Below, in pieces: positions 10,643 to 20,732 of a DNA stretch of 64,000 bases. The stretch lies in NCBI GenBank assembly GCA_030144725.1, contig JASKMD010000029.1, forward strand, positions 8,936,358-9,000,357, written 5' to 3'. This DNA is from Haematococcus lacustris (taxonomy: Eukaryota; Chlorophyta; Chlorophyceae; Chlamydomonadales; Haematococcaceae). Both the position numbers and the translations under genes were made by a program. A model generated the notes under the pieces. It had not been told where the DNA came from, searched no databases, and saw only the letters and a list, made by a program, of their open reading frames with translations. How positions within the stretch are numbered: position 1 is the stretch's first letter; every line of letters begins with the position of its first letter.

Positions 10643-10920
10643 TGTAACGTGCTGAACCACGCTTATAAGCCGAGCGATCGTCTAGCGTGTGACTGCGAAG
10701 AAACTGCCATGGAGCGGAGTTACAGAGTACCTCGTGAGAGGGCTAGGGCTTAGAACGGGGCCCCCTGGAATCGAACCAGTTATCCTCACAGCAGAGCTGC
10801 TAGGCTTTAACCTGCCCTACTCACTCGGTAAAAGTAATGCGCCCACCTGCGCCCGCCATAGGCAGTACACCAGGTGTCGCGGGCAAAGGGGAACGGTGTC
10901 GCTCGAGGCTCGCCGTTACA
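10643..10920 (-). repeat. Gypsy 1 5' LTR (278 bp)
   Basis: Same sequence as 3904-4181, TGTAACG...CGTTACA, followed on the plus strand by the second CCAGC target-site copy (10921-10925). The tRNA-like T-arm is at 10765-10779. An open frame entered from inside this LTR runs into the LINE by chance. Confidence 0.95.
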
Positions 10921-12581
10921 CCAGCACTCAAGGACACCGCATGCTCACTCTCTTCCACCATACCCTCAGGGCACGGCAACTAGTCTATACCTCACTAGCC
11001 GGGCTGTCAGCCACGGAAGGGGGACTACCCCTCTACCCCGAGGAATGCCAAACACTAGGCCGCCTTATCACACAAGCCAACAGTTCTAATGCACACGATG
11101 TCGTCAGCGCCAGCATCACCTGCCTCAAGAGCCTAGGCATCACTCACGCATCTGAGCTCAGCTGCGAGGGTAACACACACATCATCACGGGTAGCATGCT
11201 CACATCGAAGTACGGAAAAAAGGTAAAGCAGAAACACATCATCGCCCTCAACAGACTTGCGGCCATGGCCGCCCAGCCCTCATGCCCTGACGCGACCGCA
11301 ACGCGCACCATACGGGATAGCCGCAACACATCACTCAATCTACCGCCCGACCAACGCAAAATCACACCCTGGGCCGCGGGTCTCACGGAACTTGCGCCCA
11401 CACCCGCCGTGCCAAACACCAGAAACCGCTATATGGATATGAAAGCGTATGCGGTCACGCACGCATCGCAACCAGACACGACGGAACGGACAGCAACGGC
11501 CGCAGCCCCCGACGCCATTAGGGCGAGCTCGCGGCTGCTGCAAAGAGAGCAACGAGCAACATCCTCGCACCCAACGGAGCCCACTAGACCCAAAGCGGGC
11601 ACTAAACGGCACAAGGACGGCAGGCATGTCCACACCATCCCGGCGGACATCGTGCGCATACCAGGCCTTGACCTCCCGGGGCTCTCAAGCTGGAAGGTGG
11701 ACAAAGCCTGCCGGTGCAAACTCACGGACTTAGGGCGCACACTCGGGGCCATGTACGACCACCAGGAGGTCATCACCAACATAGACGGTTGGCAATGGGA
11801 CGGCATCAATAAGGAAAGTTACTACAAGGTGCACTGGAAACCTACAGTCATAGAACGGTGGGCATTACACCTGTGTGCAAAAGAGGGCTATACACCCACA
11901 CACATAGAGACCATCAGCAGGGAAGAGGCTAAGGACGTATGCACTTGTGAGCTGTGCTGGCTACCAAGAGGGGACAGCCCAATGTGCCACAACTGCAAGA
12001 GAGCCTACCATCCAGCTTGCCTTGAGAAAGCCCTCCTGTCTGGACATCAGGAACCAGGATACTGGTTGTGCCCTATATGCAAGTTTGGCAGCAACGACTT
12101 TAAGACGACCATGCGTTTGTCAGCGCACTCGGACCTTGTACGAGTACACTGGCGCCCCACCCTTGAACCGGCACCGCTCATCACGGCACACCTGGACTAC
12201 ACGGCTAAGCGCAACGTCTACGACGACAAACATAGGCAGATACAAGAGTCCAGACATGCGAGGCCTGACGCGAACCTGCCGGACCACACCCGGCAGGGAT
12301 TACCGGACCCGCACACCTGGCTACCCCGGTGCACCAACCTGCACTCGAAGGCCACCTTCCACACGTACCCCATCAACCCGCAGACGGACATCGTCGGCAC
12401 GGGCAAATGCGAAACCTTCCTCCAACTCCACCCCCACATGGCCACCCCTGCGATGAGCCTCAACACGGGGGAGCCCATCATGCCACAGCACGACCTAGTG
12501 CAACACGTAACGGTCCACGATGAGTCGGGCCGCACAATAGGCCTTCTGGACAAACACCAACACCAACACCTCCATGCTTAG
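10921..12581 (+). pseudogene. LINE copy 1 ORF, part 2: RT thumb region and PHD finger
   Basis: Continuation of the LINE polyprotein downstream of the chromovirus. It aligns to copy 2 from QGHRMLTL onwards and is open to TAG 12579-12581. It contains a PHD-type zinc finger near 11938-12080 (CTCELC, MCHNC, YHPAC, WLCPIC: Cys4-His-Cys3 spacing), probably chromatin- or nucleic-acid-binding. The TAG and the 33 nt after it are conserved in copy 2, with no frame change across it. Without the chromovirus this part joins the 3574-3903 frame. Confidence 0.85.
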
Positions 12582-14861
12582 TTACAACACACACCACACG
12601 CACGCAACCTGGCTACAGAATTGGTGGCCCTCCTTAGGAGACATGACACACAGAGCAACTACCACCCCATGAGAGGGGCACAAGACAAAGCCCTGACCAC
12701 CCTACACACCACACGAAGCTTTCCAAGTACCGTCCAAAGATGGGCTGACCCACTCACAGTTAGACCGGAAACCACTACCTACTGGAGCCCTGACACCAAT
12801 GACACGGCCTTTGGTGCACACCACAACTGCCTACTGGTACGCCACACTGGGCTATCCACATGGAACGTACCGGCAGACGATGCGGTGGCACTCAAATGCG
12901 TCAACCATGCTATACACTCAGCTACCCAGGAGGAGGCCATGGCAACCATCATGCTGATTCCTGGGCAAAAGGGCATCTCCTACCCCAAACATATAGACAC
13001 CCTAAGACGCTACCCAGAATACTGCCAGCACCTGGCCAGCATACCCCCCACCAAGACCACCTGCTCCAAGCCAGGCAAGCAAGCCAAGCTCCACATCTAC
13101 GTCATCTGGAATGCAGCAGGACAACAACTCGTCACCAAAGGCAACCCCCAAGGATGGCTGGCTAGCACTGCCACTGCCCTCCACCCTAAACGAGACACAC
13201 ACCCAATCCACAACAGACCAACGAATCAAAGTCAGCCGGCCACACCTCCCAGCGGCCACAAACAACACATGCGCCTGCCGTTGGACAGGGACCTCCCCAC
13301 CGCGGGGCACCAACGCAGCCACCACCAGCTCACGCAACACTCCACGACGCAACCACGGATGGCCATCACCGAATGGGCCACGCTCGCGTACTCGGACGGC
13401 AGCTGCATTAAGACCCCGGGGGCAGCCCCAGCGAGCGTCGGGGCGGGGGTCTATATCCCGGAGACCAACGTCCTCATCACCGTCGCCGTGGACAACCCAG
13501 AAAGCAACACCATCAACAAGGCGGAACTCACGGCGATACACGCGGCACTCACAGCGGGGGCCAAACGCATCGCCACCGACAGCCTCTGCTCTATCTACCA
13601 GATACGCCGAGCCCTCGCTAACCTGATGTCGCTCATCACACACAGGCACAACGACATCCTGACCGCTATCGCCACCCTCATCATCGACAGCCCCGTGACA
13701 ATCCAATTCTTTAAAGTCAGGGCCCACTCGGGCATTATCGGAAATGAAGGCGCAGACGCCCTCGCCAAGCACGCGGCGCTACACCCAGAGCTTCCCAACA
13801 CCCCGGCCTACCGCCCTACCACACGGAAAGAGACTAACACCTGGCTCAACAACGAAGCCGACGGCGAGACCCCCGCACCACTGCCGGACTGCCGCCAAAG
13901 CGTGCGAGCACACATGCACCGCAAACACAGCCTCGGTCTTGCCAATCAGGACAGTATCTACTGCCAGATGTCCAAGGAGATCGCCAAAGCCGCGGCGAAA
14001 GGAGCTGGCGAAAGGGTGATGGCCGACACGAACATCTCCACACCCGCGCAACGAACTGCCCTTCTCTACCGTACCGGCGGGCTCTATAACCAAAAGTTGG
14101 CCATGCGTTGGAAACGGGCGACCGACGACCGGTGCCCACTCTGCGGGGAAGCCGACAGTGCCACTCACCTCCTCTCGGGCTGCAGCGAGACACTGCCGAT
14201 GGTGCAAGAAAGGCATAACGGGGCCGGTCGCCTCATCACTAAAGCCATCAGCAAGGGTACCCTAGGCGGGTACATCAGCTTCGCGGACACCGGCAGCTGG
14301 GAGAAGGGCGCAAAAGAAGACCTCGACCTCCCTAACGACACACTACACACAACACTACGAGCACTCGGACTGAAGACAGCAACAACCAAAAACACCACCA
14401 GACCAGACATTCTCATGGTGATGCCAACAACGAAGACGGGCAAACGTATCATAGCCATGAAACGGGTCATCATCATAGAAATCAAATACTGCTCGGACTC
14501 AAGGTGGACGGATCAATTAGACAAGGCACTCAACCAACACACCAATCTAGCTCAAACCATACGCAAGGTAGGCCACATGGTGGAGATTAGACCCATCCTC
14601 CTGGGCATAGGGGGCATAACGTATGAAGCACACACACGGCAACACCTCCTGGCCTTGGGGATCTCACAAGATAACACTACTAAGCTTTTACACAAGCTAA
14701 CAAGACACGCGGTGGAGACAGCCCACTCCATTGCAATGACGAGCTACAGACTAGGGCTACTAAGAGGGAGGGAGGGTAGGGGGGTCGCCTCTTTCTTGGC
14801 TCGATTGGTGGGAGCAGGCCGCGCCCCAGGCGGTAGCTCCTCCCTTAATGCACGCCGGTGA
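12582..14861 (+). CDS. LINE copy 1: RNase H, zinc knuckle and restriction-like endonuclease
   Basis: The frame is open directly after TAG 12579-12581 and is the same frame as the PHD part; no ATG lies near its start. RNase H: AYSDGSC near 13388, NKAELTAI near 13516, TDSLC near 13577 and RAHSGIIGNEGADALA near 13720. A Cys/His knuckle (CPLCGEADSATHLLSGC, C-X2-C-X7-H-X4-C) is near 14134. A PD-(D/E)XK-type endonuclease follows, with RPDILMV near 14401 and IIIEIKYC near 14470. Relative to copy 2 the last about 30 codons read a different, longer end. RNase H would remove template RNA; the restriction-like nuclease is a target-nicking enzyme in early-branching LINEs. Confidence 0.85.
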   Translation, partial: LQHTPHARNLATELVALLRRHDTQSNYHPMRGAQDKALTTLHTTRSFPSTVQRWADPLTVRPETTTYWSPDTNDTAFGAHHNCLLVRHTGLSTWNVPADDAVALKCVNHAIHSATQEEAMATIMLIPGQKGISYPKHIDTLRRYPEYCQHLASIPPTKTTCSKPGKQAKLHIYVIWNAAGQQLVTKGNPQGWLASTATALHPKRDTHPIHNRPTNQSQPATPPSGHKQHMRLPLDRDLPTAGHQRSHHQLTQHSTTQPRMAITEWATLAYSDGSCIKTPGAAPASVGAGVYIPETNVLITVAVDNPESNTINKAELTAIHAALTAGAKRIATDSLCSIYQIRRALANLMSLITHRHNDILTAIATLIIDSPVTIQFFKVRAHSGIIGNEGADALAKHAALHPELPNTPAYRPTTRKETNTWLNNEADGETPAPLPDCRQSVRAHMHRKHSLGLANQDSIYCQMSKEIAKAAAKGAGERVMADTNISTPAQRTALLYRTGGLYNQKLAMRWKRATDDRCPLCGEADSATHLLSGCSETLPMVQERHNGAGRLITKAISKGTLGGYISFADTGSWEKGAKEDLDLPNDTLHTTLRALGLKTATTKNTTRPDILMVMPTTKTGKRIIAMKRVIIIEIKYCSDSRWTDQLDKALNQHTNLAQTIRKVGHMVEIRPILLGIGGITYEAHTRQHLLALGISQDNTTKLLHKLTRHAVETAHSIAMTSYRLGLLRGREGRGVASFLARLVGAGRAPGGSSSLNARR

Positions 14862-14868
14862 ATACCGG
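14855..14868 (+). other. Conserved 3'-end hairpin of LINE copy 1
   Basis: CCGGT-GAAT-ACCGG immediately before the CTT tail, identical to copy 2 at 30991-31004. The 55 bp before it (GCCGCGCCCCAGGCGG...) are also conserved. A likely RT template-recognition structure. Confidence 0.6.
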
Positions 14869-14914
14869 AGTAGTCTTCTTCTTCTTCTTCTTCTTTCTTC
14901 TTCTTTCTTCTTCC

Positions 14915-15910
14915 CGTAGCCGTGCGGCAGAACCCTGTAGACATTTGTCGCAGGACCCTGTAGCCGTGCGGCAGAACCCTGTAGACAAACGTCGCAGGAC
15001 CCTGTAGGCGTGCGGCAGAACCCTGTAGACGTGTGTCGCAGGACCCTGTAGGCGTGCGGCAGAACCCTGTAGACAAACGTCGCAGGACCCTGTAGGCGTG
15101 CGGCAGAACCCTGTAGACAAACGTCGCAGGACCCTGTAGGCGTGCGGCAGAACCCTGTAGACAAACGTCGCAGGACCCTGTAGGCGTGCGGCAGAACCCT
15201 GTAGACAAACGTCGCAGGACCCTGTAGGCGTGCGGCAGAACCTTGTAGACAAACGTCGCAGGACCCTGTGTGCCACAACCCTGTGGGCGTGCAGCAGGAC
15301 CCTGTATGCCAGGACCCTGTGGTGTGGTGCCAGGACCCTGTGGGTGTGGTGCCAGAACCCTGTGGTATGGTGCCAGGACCCTGTGGGAGTGCAGCAGGAC
15401 CCTGTGGGCCAGGACCCTGTAGTGTGGTGCCAGGACCCTGTGGTATGGTGCCACAACCCTGTGGGCGTGCAGCAGGACCCTGTAGGCCAGGACCATGTGG
15501 TGTGGTGCCAGGACCCTGTGGTGCCAGGACCCTGTGGTGTGGTGCCCGAACCCTGTGGTGTGGTGCCAGGACCCTGGGGCCAGGACCCTGTGGTGTGGTA
15601 CCAGGACCCTGTGGTGCCAGGACCCTGTGGTGTGGTGCCAGGACCCTGTAGGCCAGGACCCTGTGGTGTGGTGCCAGGACCCTGTAGGCCAAGAACTTGT
15701 GGTGAGGTGCCAGGACCCTGTGGTGTGGTGCCAGGACCCTGTGGGCCAGAACCCTGTGGTGAGGTGCCAGGACCCTGTGGTGTGGTGCCAGGACCCTGTG
15801 GTGAGGTGCCAGGATCCTGTAAGCCAGGACCCTATGGTGTGGTGCCAGGACCCTGTGAGCCACAACCCTGTGGTGTGGTACCAGGACCCTGTGAAGAAAA
15901 AGACTCATCG
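14915..15910. repeat. AGGACCCTGT minisatellite (44-bp units, then degenerate units)
   Basis: From about 14915 to 15270, seven to eight near-identical 44-bp units each hold two CCCTGTAG cores (ACCCTGTAGGCGTGCGGCAG / ACCCTGTAGACAAACGTCGC). From 15270 to 15905 the units become irregular, 15-40 bp, built on (A)GGACCCTGTGGTGTGGTGCC. Long stop-free frames across it are by-products of the repeat. It begins exactly where the LINE tail ends. Confidence 0.85.
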
Positions 15911-16145
15911 TAGGACCCTGTACAGGGTCCAGGCACACATGGTCGAAAGCAACAAAACGGGGTCAACAAGACCAACCACCGGCTATGTAGGAATCCTAAC
16001 AGGGTTCTATCACATAGGGATGCAAGGAATGATTATAATATCAACACTCATAGGGTACACAGGACCCTGTACAGGGTCGGCTGGACCCTGTACCGGGTCC
16101 TACGACCATGATGACGCTAGGAACCTGTACAGGGTCCTAGGACAC
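15911..16145. repeat. Palindromic GGACCCTGTACAGGGTCC elements
   Basis: The same GGACCCTGT core occurs as self-complementary 18-bp palindromes at about 15913-15930, with imperfect versions at about 16063-16078, 16083-16098 and 16122-16138. They are separated by AT-richer unique sequence. Confidence 0.7.
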
Positions 16146-17482
16146 GGGCCATAGCTCATCACAGGCTGGGACTTTTTGCATGCCACCTACTAGGTTGGGC
16201 AGCTGTAACCACCCTCCACAACCTCTCATACTCACATTTCATGAAAAGACACTTTGGTCACACGGTGCCAACTCCCTTAGCCAAAATCAGGGTCACAGCC
16301 CCACCCCTGGCCCAGCAACTCGACACCGAGTGAGAATTACACTTTGGCCCGAGAGAGTCTTGTACTCCCCTAGGTCACAGCAGCCCACATACCAAGTTTC
16401 AGACCTCAACTCTCAGGATTATTTAGCCAGCCAGGCCTTAATTTGCACGAGTGTGGGCGCCCCGGCCAAGGCAGGTGCGTGGGCGCTTATGGCCCCAGCA
16501 TGTGCTGGCATCCCCGCTTGACTGCTGTGGTGTTGCAAGGGCTGTTTCAAGGGCTGGCAGCTCGGTAGGGCTCTGCAGGGTGTAGGATGGAGGAGCATGA
16601 TGCTAAGGTATTTGTTCCCGCCACAATGGGGGTTCCCGCCACAATGGAGGTTTCCGGCACTGCCACTGGCACTACTTACAAGCTTGGCACGTATCGCTTT
16701 AAGGTGTGCCAGGCCAGCGCGCCGTCGGGGTCCAGGAGGGCTCATCGCATTTTCGGTATCACCTTCGCGCAGAGTGCGAGAAACGCTGCGATTAGAGAGC
16801 CTTGCGTCAAAACACGGTCCAGCCCGTCGGGGATGCTCCCAAGAACGGAGCCAATCGCCCCCTGTGATGAGATAGCCCCATGCCATTTTCACCCACTGCC
16901 ACATTTTGTCATTGTATGTACCACACAAGGTGATGGAGCATGGCTGCGAGAGCATCCCGGAATATAGGCCCGCCTAGCTATCCGATACAGGTGGAAGCAC
17001 GTGGAAAGGACCACTGGCCAAATAATTGATGGTCTTGACAAATGCCTCAAAATTATGGGGTCAAGACTTCAGCAGAGTGCACGGTAGTGAAACAAAGTCC
17101 ACGCACGGTGCTGCTGACACCTCAGTGAGATGCTCTGCTTGCTTGGAGGCAGGGTCAGGCAGGTCCCGGCTCAGGTGTCAGAAGGGCCCGGGCCAGGTGT
17201 TAGGAAGGGCCCGGGCCATGAGGGGTCCCGACCCAACCCAGGGAATCTTGCGCTTCGACCTGCGACCCACGTACGGTGGCACCCCGTTGAGCCCCAGGCT
17301 GCAGCGAGCGACCATGTTCACAGTCCGCGGGAATGGCGGGCGGTGATCAAGTACAAGGCTTCAGTCTAAAACGCGAGATTTAGCGCGGGTGATTTACCGC
17401 GATAGTCTCAGCTACCCTTCACTAGCGCGTGGTGTGAGCGGCAGGCCTGTCACGGATTGGCATGGCCAATGGCCGGGGTGAC
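16146..17482. other. No recognisable gene or element
   Basis: Apart from a short duplicated GTTCCCGCCACAATGG (about 16615-16645) and two GGCCCGGGCCA(G/T)G units (about 17186-17220), nothing identifiable is seen. The open frames are short and without recognisable motifs. Confidence 0.4.
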
Positions 17483-18802
17483 CTCATCACCATGACGTTG
17501 GACTGGAAACCACAACACACCGCTATGATTACCCAGCTACGCCAAAAACTAGAGAGACTCAGACGTTCCTTTGCTAGCGCTAGACAGGCCATACACATCA
17601 TCCGCACGGCCATCGTACCCAGCCTAGCCTACAGCTTCTGCGCCGTGCCCTGCACCCTAGGGGACCTTGAGCTGTATGACAGGTCCATCAATCAATGCGT
17701 TAAGCTTAAACTCAGACTCCCCCTGGGAACGCCCAACGCCATCGTCAGAGAAGACGCTGGGAAACTAGGCATGGGCATCAACTCCACAGCCCAGGAATAT
17801 CACGCTCGCAACACAACAGCCCTCATACACAGCCTCCAGTCCATAGATGTGACGCACGCCCACATCTCAAGGAGCATGCTACACAAACAAATCACATGGC
17901 TCAATACCCAGGCCAACACCCAAGGACACCGCATGCTCACTCTCTTCCACCATACCCTTAGGGCAAGGCAACTAATCTACACCTCCCTAGCCGGGCTGTC
18001 AGCCACGGAAGGGGGACTACCCCTCTACCCCGAGGAATGCCAAAAACTCGGCCGCCTTATCACACAAGCCAACAGTTCTAATGCACACGATGTCGTCAGT
18101 GCCAGCATCACCTGCCTCAAAAGCCTAGGCATCACTCACGCATCTGAGCTCAGCTGCGAGGGCAACACACACATCATCACGGGTAACATGCTCACATCGA
18201 GGTACGGAAAAAAAGTCAAGCAGAAACACATCATCGCCCTCAACAAACTCGCGGCCATGGCGGCCCAACCCACATGCCCTGACGCGACCGCAACGCGTAC
18301 CATCAGGGAGAGCCGCAACACCTCACTCAACCTACCGCCCGATCAACGCAAAATCACACCCTGGGCCGCGGGTCTCACGGAACTTGCGCCCACACCTGCC
18401 GTGCCAGACACCAGAGACCGATACATGGACATAAAAGCGTATGCGGCCACACACGCTACACAACCAGAAACGCCGGGGCGGGCAGCAGTGGCGCCCGCAG
18501 CCCACGACGCCATTAGGGCGAGCTCACGGCTGCTGCAACGAGAGCAACGAGCAACACCCTCACGCCCAACGGAGCCCACCCGGCCCAAAGCGGGCACTAA
18601 ACGGCACAAGGACAGCAGACATGTCCACACAATCCCGGCTGACATCGTGAGCATACCAGGCCTTGACCTCACGGGGCTCTCAAGCTGGAAGGTGGACAAA
18701 GCCTGCCGGTGCAAACTCACGGACTTAGGGCGCACACTCGGGGCCATGTACGACCACCAAGAGGCCATCACTAACATAGATGGATGGCAATGGGACGGCA
18801 TC
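17483..18802 (+). mobile_element. LINE copy 3: internal fragment truncated at both ends
   Basis: A single open frame (17462-18811) matches the post-RT part of copy 2 from TMTLDWKPQH to IDGWQWDGI, then ends at a TAG in unrelated sequence. It lacks the RT catalytic motifs, the PHD finger and everything after. Homology starts at CTCATCACCATGAC (17483) and ends at GGCATC (about 18802). No tail or target duplication is seen, so it is a rearranged piece and not a fresh insertion. Confidence 0.85.
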
Positions 18803-18968
18803 CACTCGTAGAAAAGATCGCATTATAAGTGCCACCTAAGGGTACTTTTTTTTCTGATGGAAGGCTTCAGTTTCTCATTGGCAAGCCAACGCACTTGGAA
18901 AAAGTAATCTACTCCAAGTGGCTGGCGGGATTTGATCGTTTGACTCTCATGCACTTCTGTGAGGGCAA

Positions 18969-19069
18969 CCAGTACTGGTTGAGGTCCAGTACTGGTTGCT
19001 AACCAGTACTGGACCTCAACCAGTACTGGTTTGCATCCAGTACTGGTTGCCATCCAGTACTGGTTGTCA
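18969..19069. repeat. 17-bp minisatellite with invariant CCAGTACTGG palindrome
   Basis: Six units start at 18969, 18986, 19003, 19020, 19037 and 19054, an exact 17-bp period. The 10-bp palindrome CCAGTACTGG is unchanged in all six while the 7-bp linkers vary. Confidence 0.9.
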
Positions 19070-19156
19070 GCTTTGGCAGGGTTAGGGCATGGAGATATCA
19101 AAGTTTCCGCGTATCACATTCAAGCCTTCCCATGTGTTGTACTTGCATCGCTGGTC

Positions 19157-20180
19157 TTAGCGCTTCGCTGTAAGCTCCCCAACGGTTGTCTACGTCGATG
19201 TGCGATGTGCGATGTCCGGTCGATGTGCGCTACAATGTGCGATGTGCGCTACAATGTGCGATGTGCGATGTGCAATGTGCGATGTGCGATGTGCGATGTG
19301 CGATGTGCGATGTGCGATGTGCGATGTGCGATGTGCGATGTGCAATGTGCGATGTGCGATGTGCGATGTGCGATGTGCGATGTGCGATGTGCGATGTGCG
19401 ATGTGCAATGTGCGATGTGCGATGTGCAATGTGCGATGTGCGCTACAATGTGCGATGTCTTAGCGCTTCGCTGTAAGCTCCCCAACGGTTGTCTACGTCG
19501 ATGTGCGATGTGCGATGTCCGGTCGATGTGCGCTACAATGTGCGATGTGCGCTACAATGTGCGATGTGCGATGTGCAATGTGCGATGTGCGATGTGCGAT
19601 GTGCGATGTGCGATGTGCGATGTGCGATGTGCGATGTGCAATGTGCGATGTGCGATGTGCAATGTGCGATGTGCGCTACAATGTGCGATGTCCAGTCGAT
19701 GTGCGCTACAATGTGCGATGTGCGCTACAATGTGCGATGTGCGATGTGCAATGTGCGATGTGCGATGTGCGGTGTGCGATGTGCGATGTGCGATGTGCGA
19801 TGTGCGATGTGCGATGTGCAATGTGCGATGTGCGATGTGCGATGTGCGATGTGCGATGTGCGATGTGCGATGTGCGATGTGCGATGTGCGATGTGCAATG
19901 TGCGATGTGCGATGTGCAATGTGCGATGTGCGCTACAATGTGCGATGTCTTTGCGCTTCGCTGTAAGCTCCCCAACGGTTGTCTACGTCGATGTGCGATG
20001 TGCGATGTCCGGTCGATGTGCGCTACAATGTGCGATGTGCGCTACAATGTGCGATGTGCGATGTGCAATGTGCGATGTGCGATGTGCGATGTGCGATGTG
20101 CGATGTGCGATGTGCAATGTGCGATGTGCGATGTGCAATGTGCGATGTGCGCTACAATGTGCGATGTCCAGTCGATGTGC
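19157..20180. repeat. 7-bp satellite (TGCGATG)n with higher-order repeats
   Basis: Tandem TGCGATG heptamers with regular TGCAATG variants and CGCTACAATG interruptions. A longer header (TAGCGCTTCGCTGTAAGCTC... to CGATGTGCGATGTCCGG) recurs at about 19157, 19460 and 19951, giving higher-order blocks of about 303 and 491 bp. The period of seven keeps many frames stop-free; none is taken as a gene. Confidence 0.9.
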
Positions 20181-20315
20181 GCTACAATGTGCGCTTGTGA
20201 TGGGTTAACAACTCTCCATACTGCCAAGTCTTTTGGATGTGCGATGTCCAGTCGATGTGCACTACAATGCGCGCTTGTAATGGGTTAACATCTCTCTATA
20301 TTGCAAAGTCCTATG
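20163..20315. repeat. Two diverged ~75-bp units at the satellite edge
   Basis: GATGTCCAGTCGATGTGC followed by a CGCTTGT(G/A)ATGGGTTAACA segment occurs twice in tandem (about 20163-20235 and 20243-20315), a transition between the heptamer satellite and unique sequence. Confidence 0.65.
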
Positions 20316-20509
20316 GATGAAGCGAGTAATGCTTACAGTAAAGTGGATGATAGCTGAAGGGTTAGGGCTAAGGCTTAAGCTCAGGGCTGGAGCCTAGGTT
20401 AGGTACCGTGTAGGCAACGATTACAACAAGAGGACAACACGCTATAACACACTGCTTGTGCTATCGCTCACTAAGCAATGTCATTGAGATTACTATGTAC
20501 ATGTGTTTG

Positions 20510-20562
20510 ATATCACTATCACTACCACTATCACTATAACCACTATCACTATCACTGTAACA
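20510..20562. repeat. (CACTAT)n-like microsatellite
   Basis: ATCACTATCACTACCACTATCAC-type hexamer/trimer repeat of about 50 bp. Confidence 0.8.
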
Positions 20563-20732
20563 TTACATAGTACATTGCTTCGCATGCTATGCAGCATGCT
20601 ATGTAGCAACAACCAGGACACTCCATCCGTCCTCTATCTCATTCCCTTATAATGCAAGGCGTCCTCATTGTTATGCAGGTAGTCATCCAAGCTCCAGCCC
20701 CTGCACAATGACACAGAGTCATCTTACATACA

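Larger units (their letters stand above)
3904..10920 (-). mobile_element. Complete Ty3/gypsy chromovirus (gypsy 1) inside LINE copy 1
   Basis: A 7017-bp LTR retrotransposon on the minus strand. It has two 278-bp LTRs (3904-4181 and 10643-10920) that begin TGTAACG and end CGTTACA, and a 5-bp target duplication CCAGC. The internal region has a primer-binding site, gag, an in-frame TAG, pol (protease, RT, RNase H, integrase, chromodomain) and a polypurine tract. The LTRs look near-identical by eye, which implies a young insertion. The interrupted LINE resumes in the same frame after one CCAGC copy is removed. Confidence 0.95.
503..14914 (+). mobile_element. Dualen/RandI-like LINE copy 1, decayed, split by a chromovirus
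   Basis: This is a non-LTR retrotransposon copy alignable along its length to copy 2 (about 20.7-31.0 kb). It starts within the linker before the APE endonuclease, so it lacks the N-terminal, 2A and protease-like regions; homology begins near 540. It carries a 1-nt deletion near 3003 and a nonsense TAG at 3571-3573. A 7017-bp Ty3/gypsy element with a 5-bp CCAGC duplication (3899-3903 and 10921-10925) interrupts it. The 3' end matches copy 2 through a hairpin at 14855-14868 and finishes in a CTT/CTTT tail (about 14874-14914). The exact 5' junction is uncertain. Confidence 0.85.

Noticed and set aside
10689..10920. Start of the 630-codon plus-strand ORF inside the gypsy 1 LTR
   Set aside because: The frame through the LTR is accidental; LINE coding resumes only at 10921.
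14915..15270. Possible CRISPR-like array
   Set aside because: Repeats are contiguous 44-bp tandem units with no unique spacers, and the context is eukaryotic.
14744..15938. Long minus- and plus-strand ORFs (up to about 390 codons) across the AGGACCCTGT repeats
   Set aside because: Frames are open on both strands and in several phases only because the repeat lacks stop triplets; no non-repeat coding motif.
19031..20288. Cys/Met-rich and His-rich ORFs (CAMCDVR..., SHIAHRT...) over the heptamer satellite
   Set aside because: Direct translations of a 7-bp repeat in all frames.
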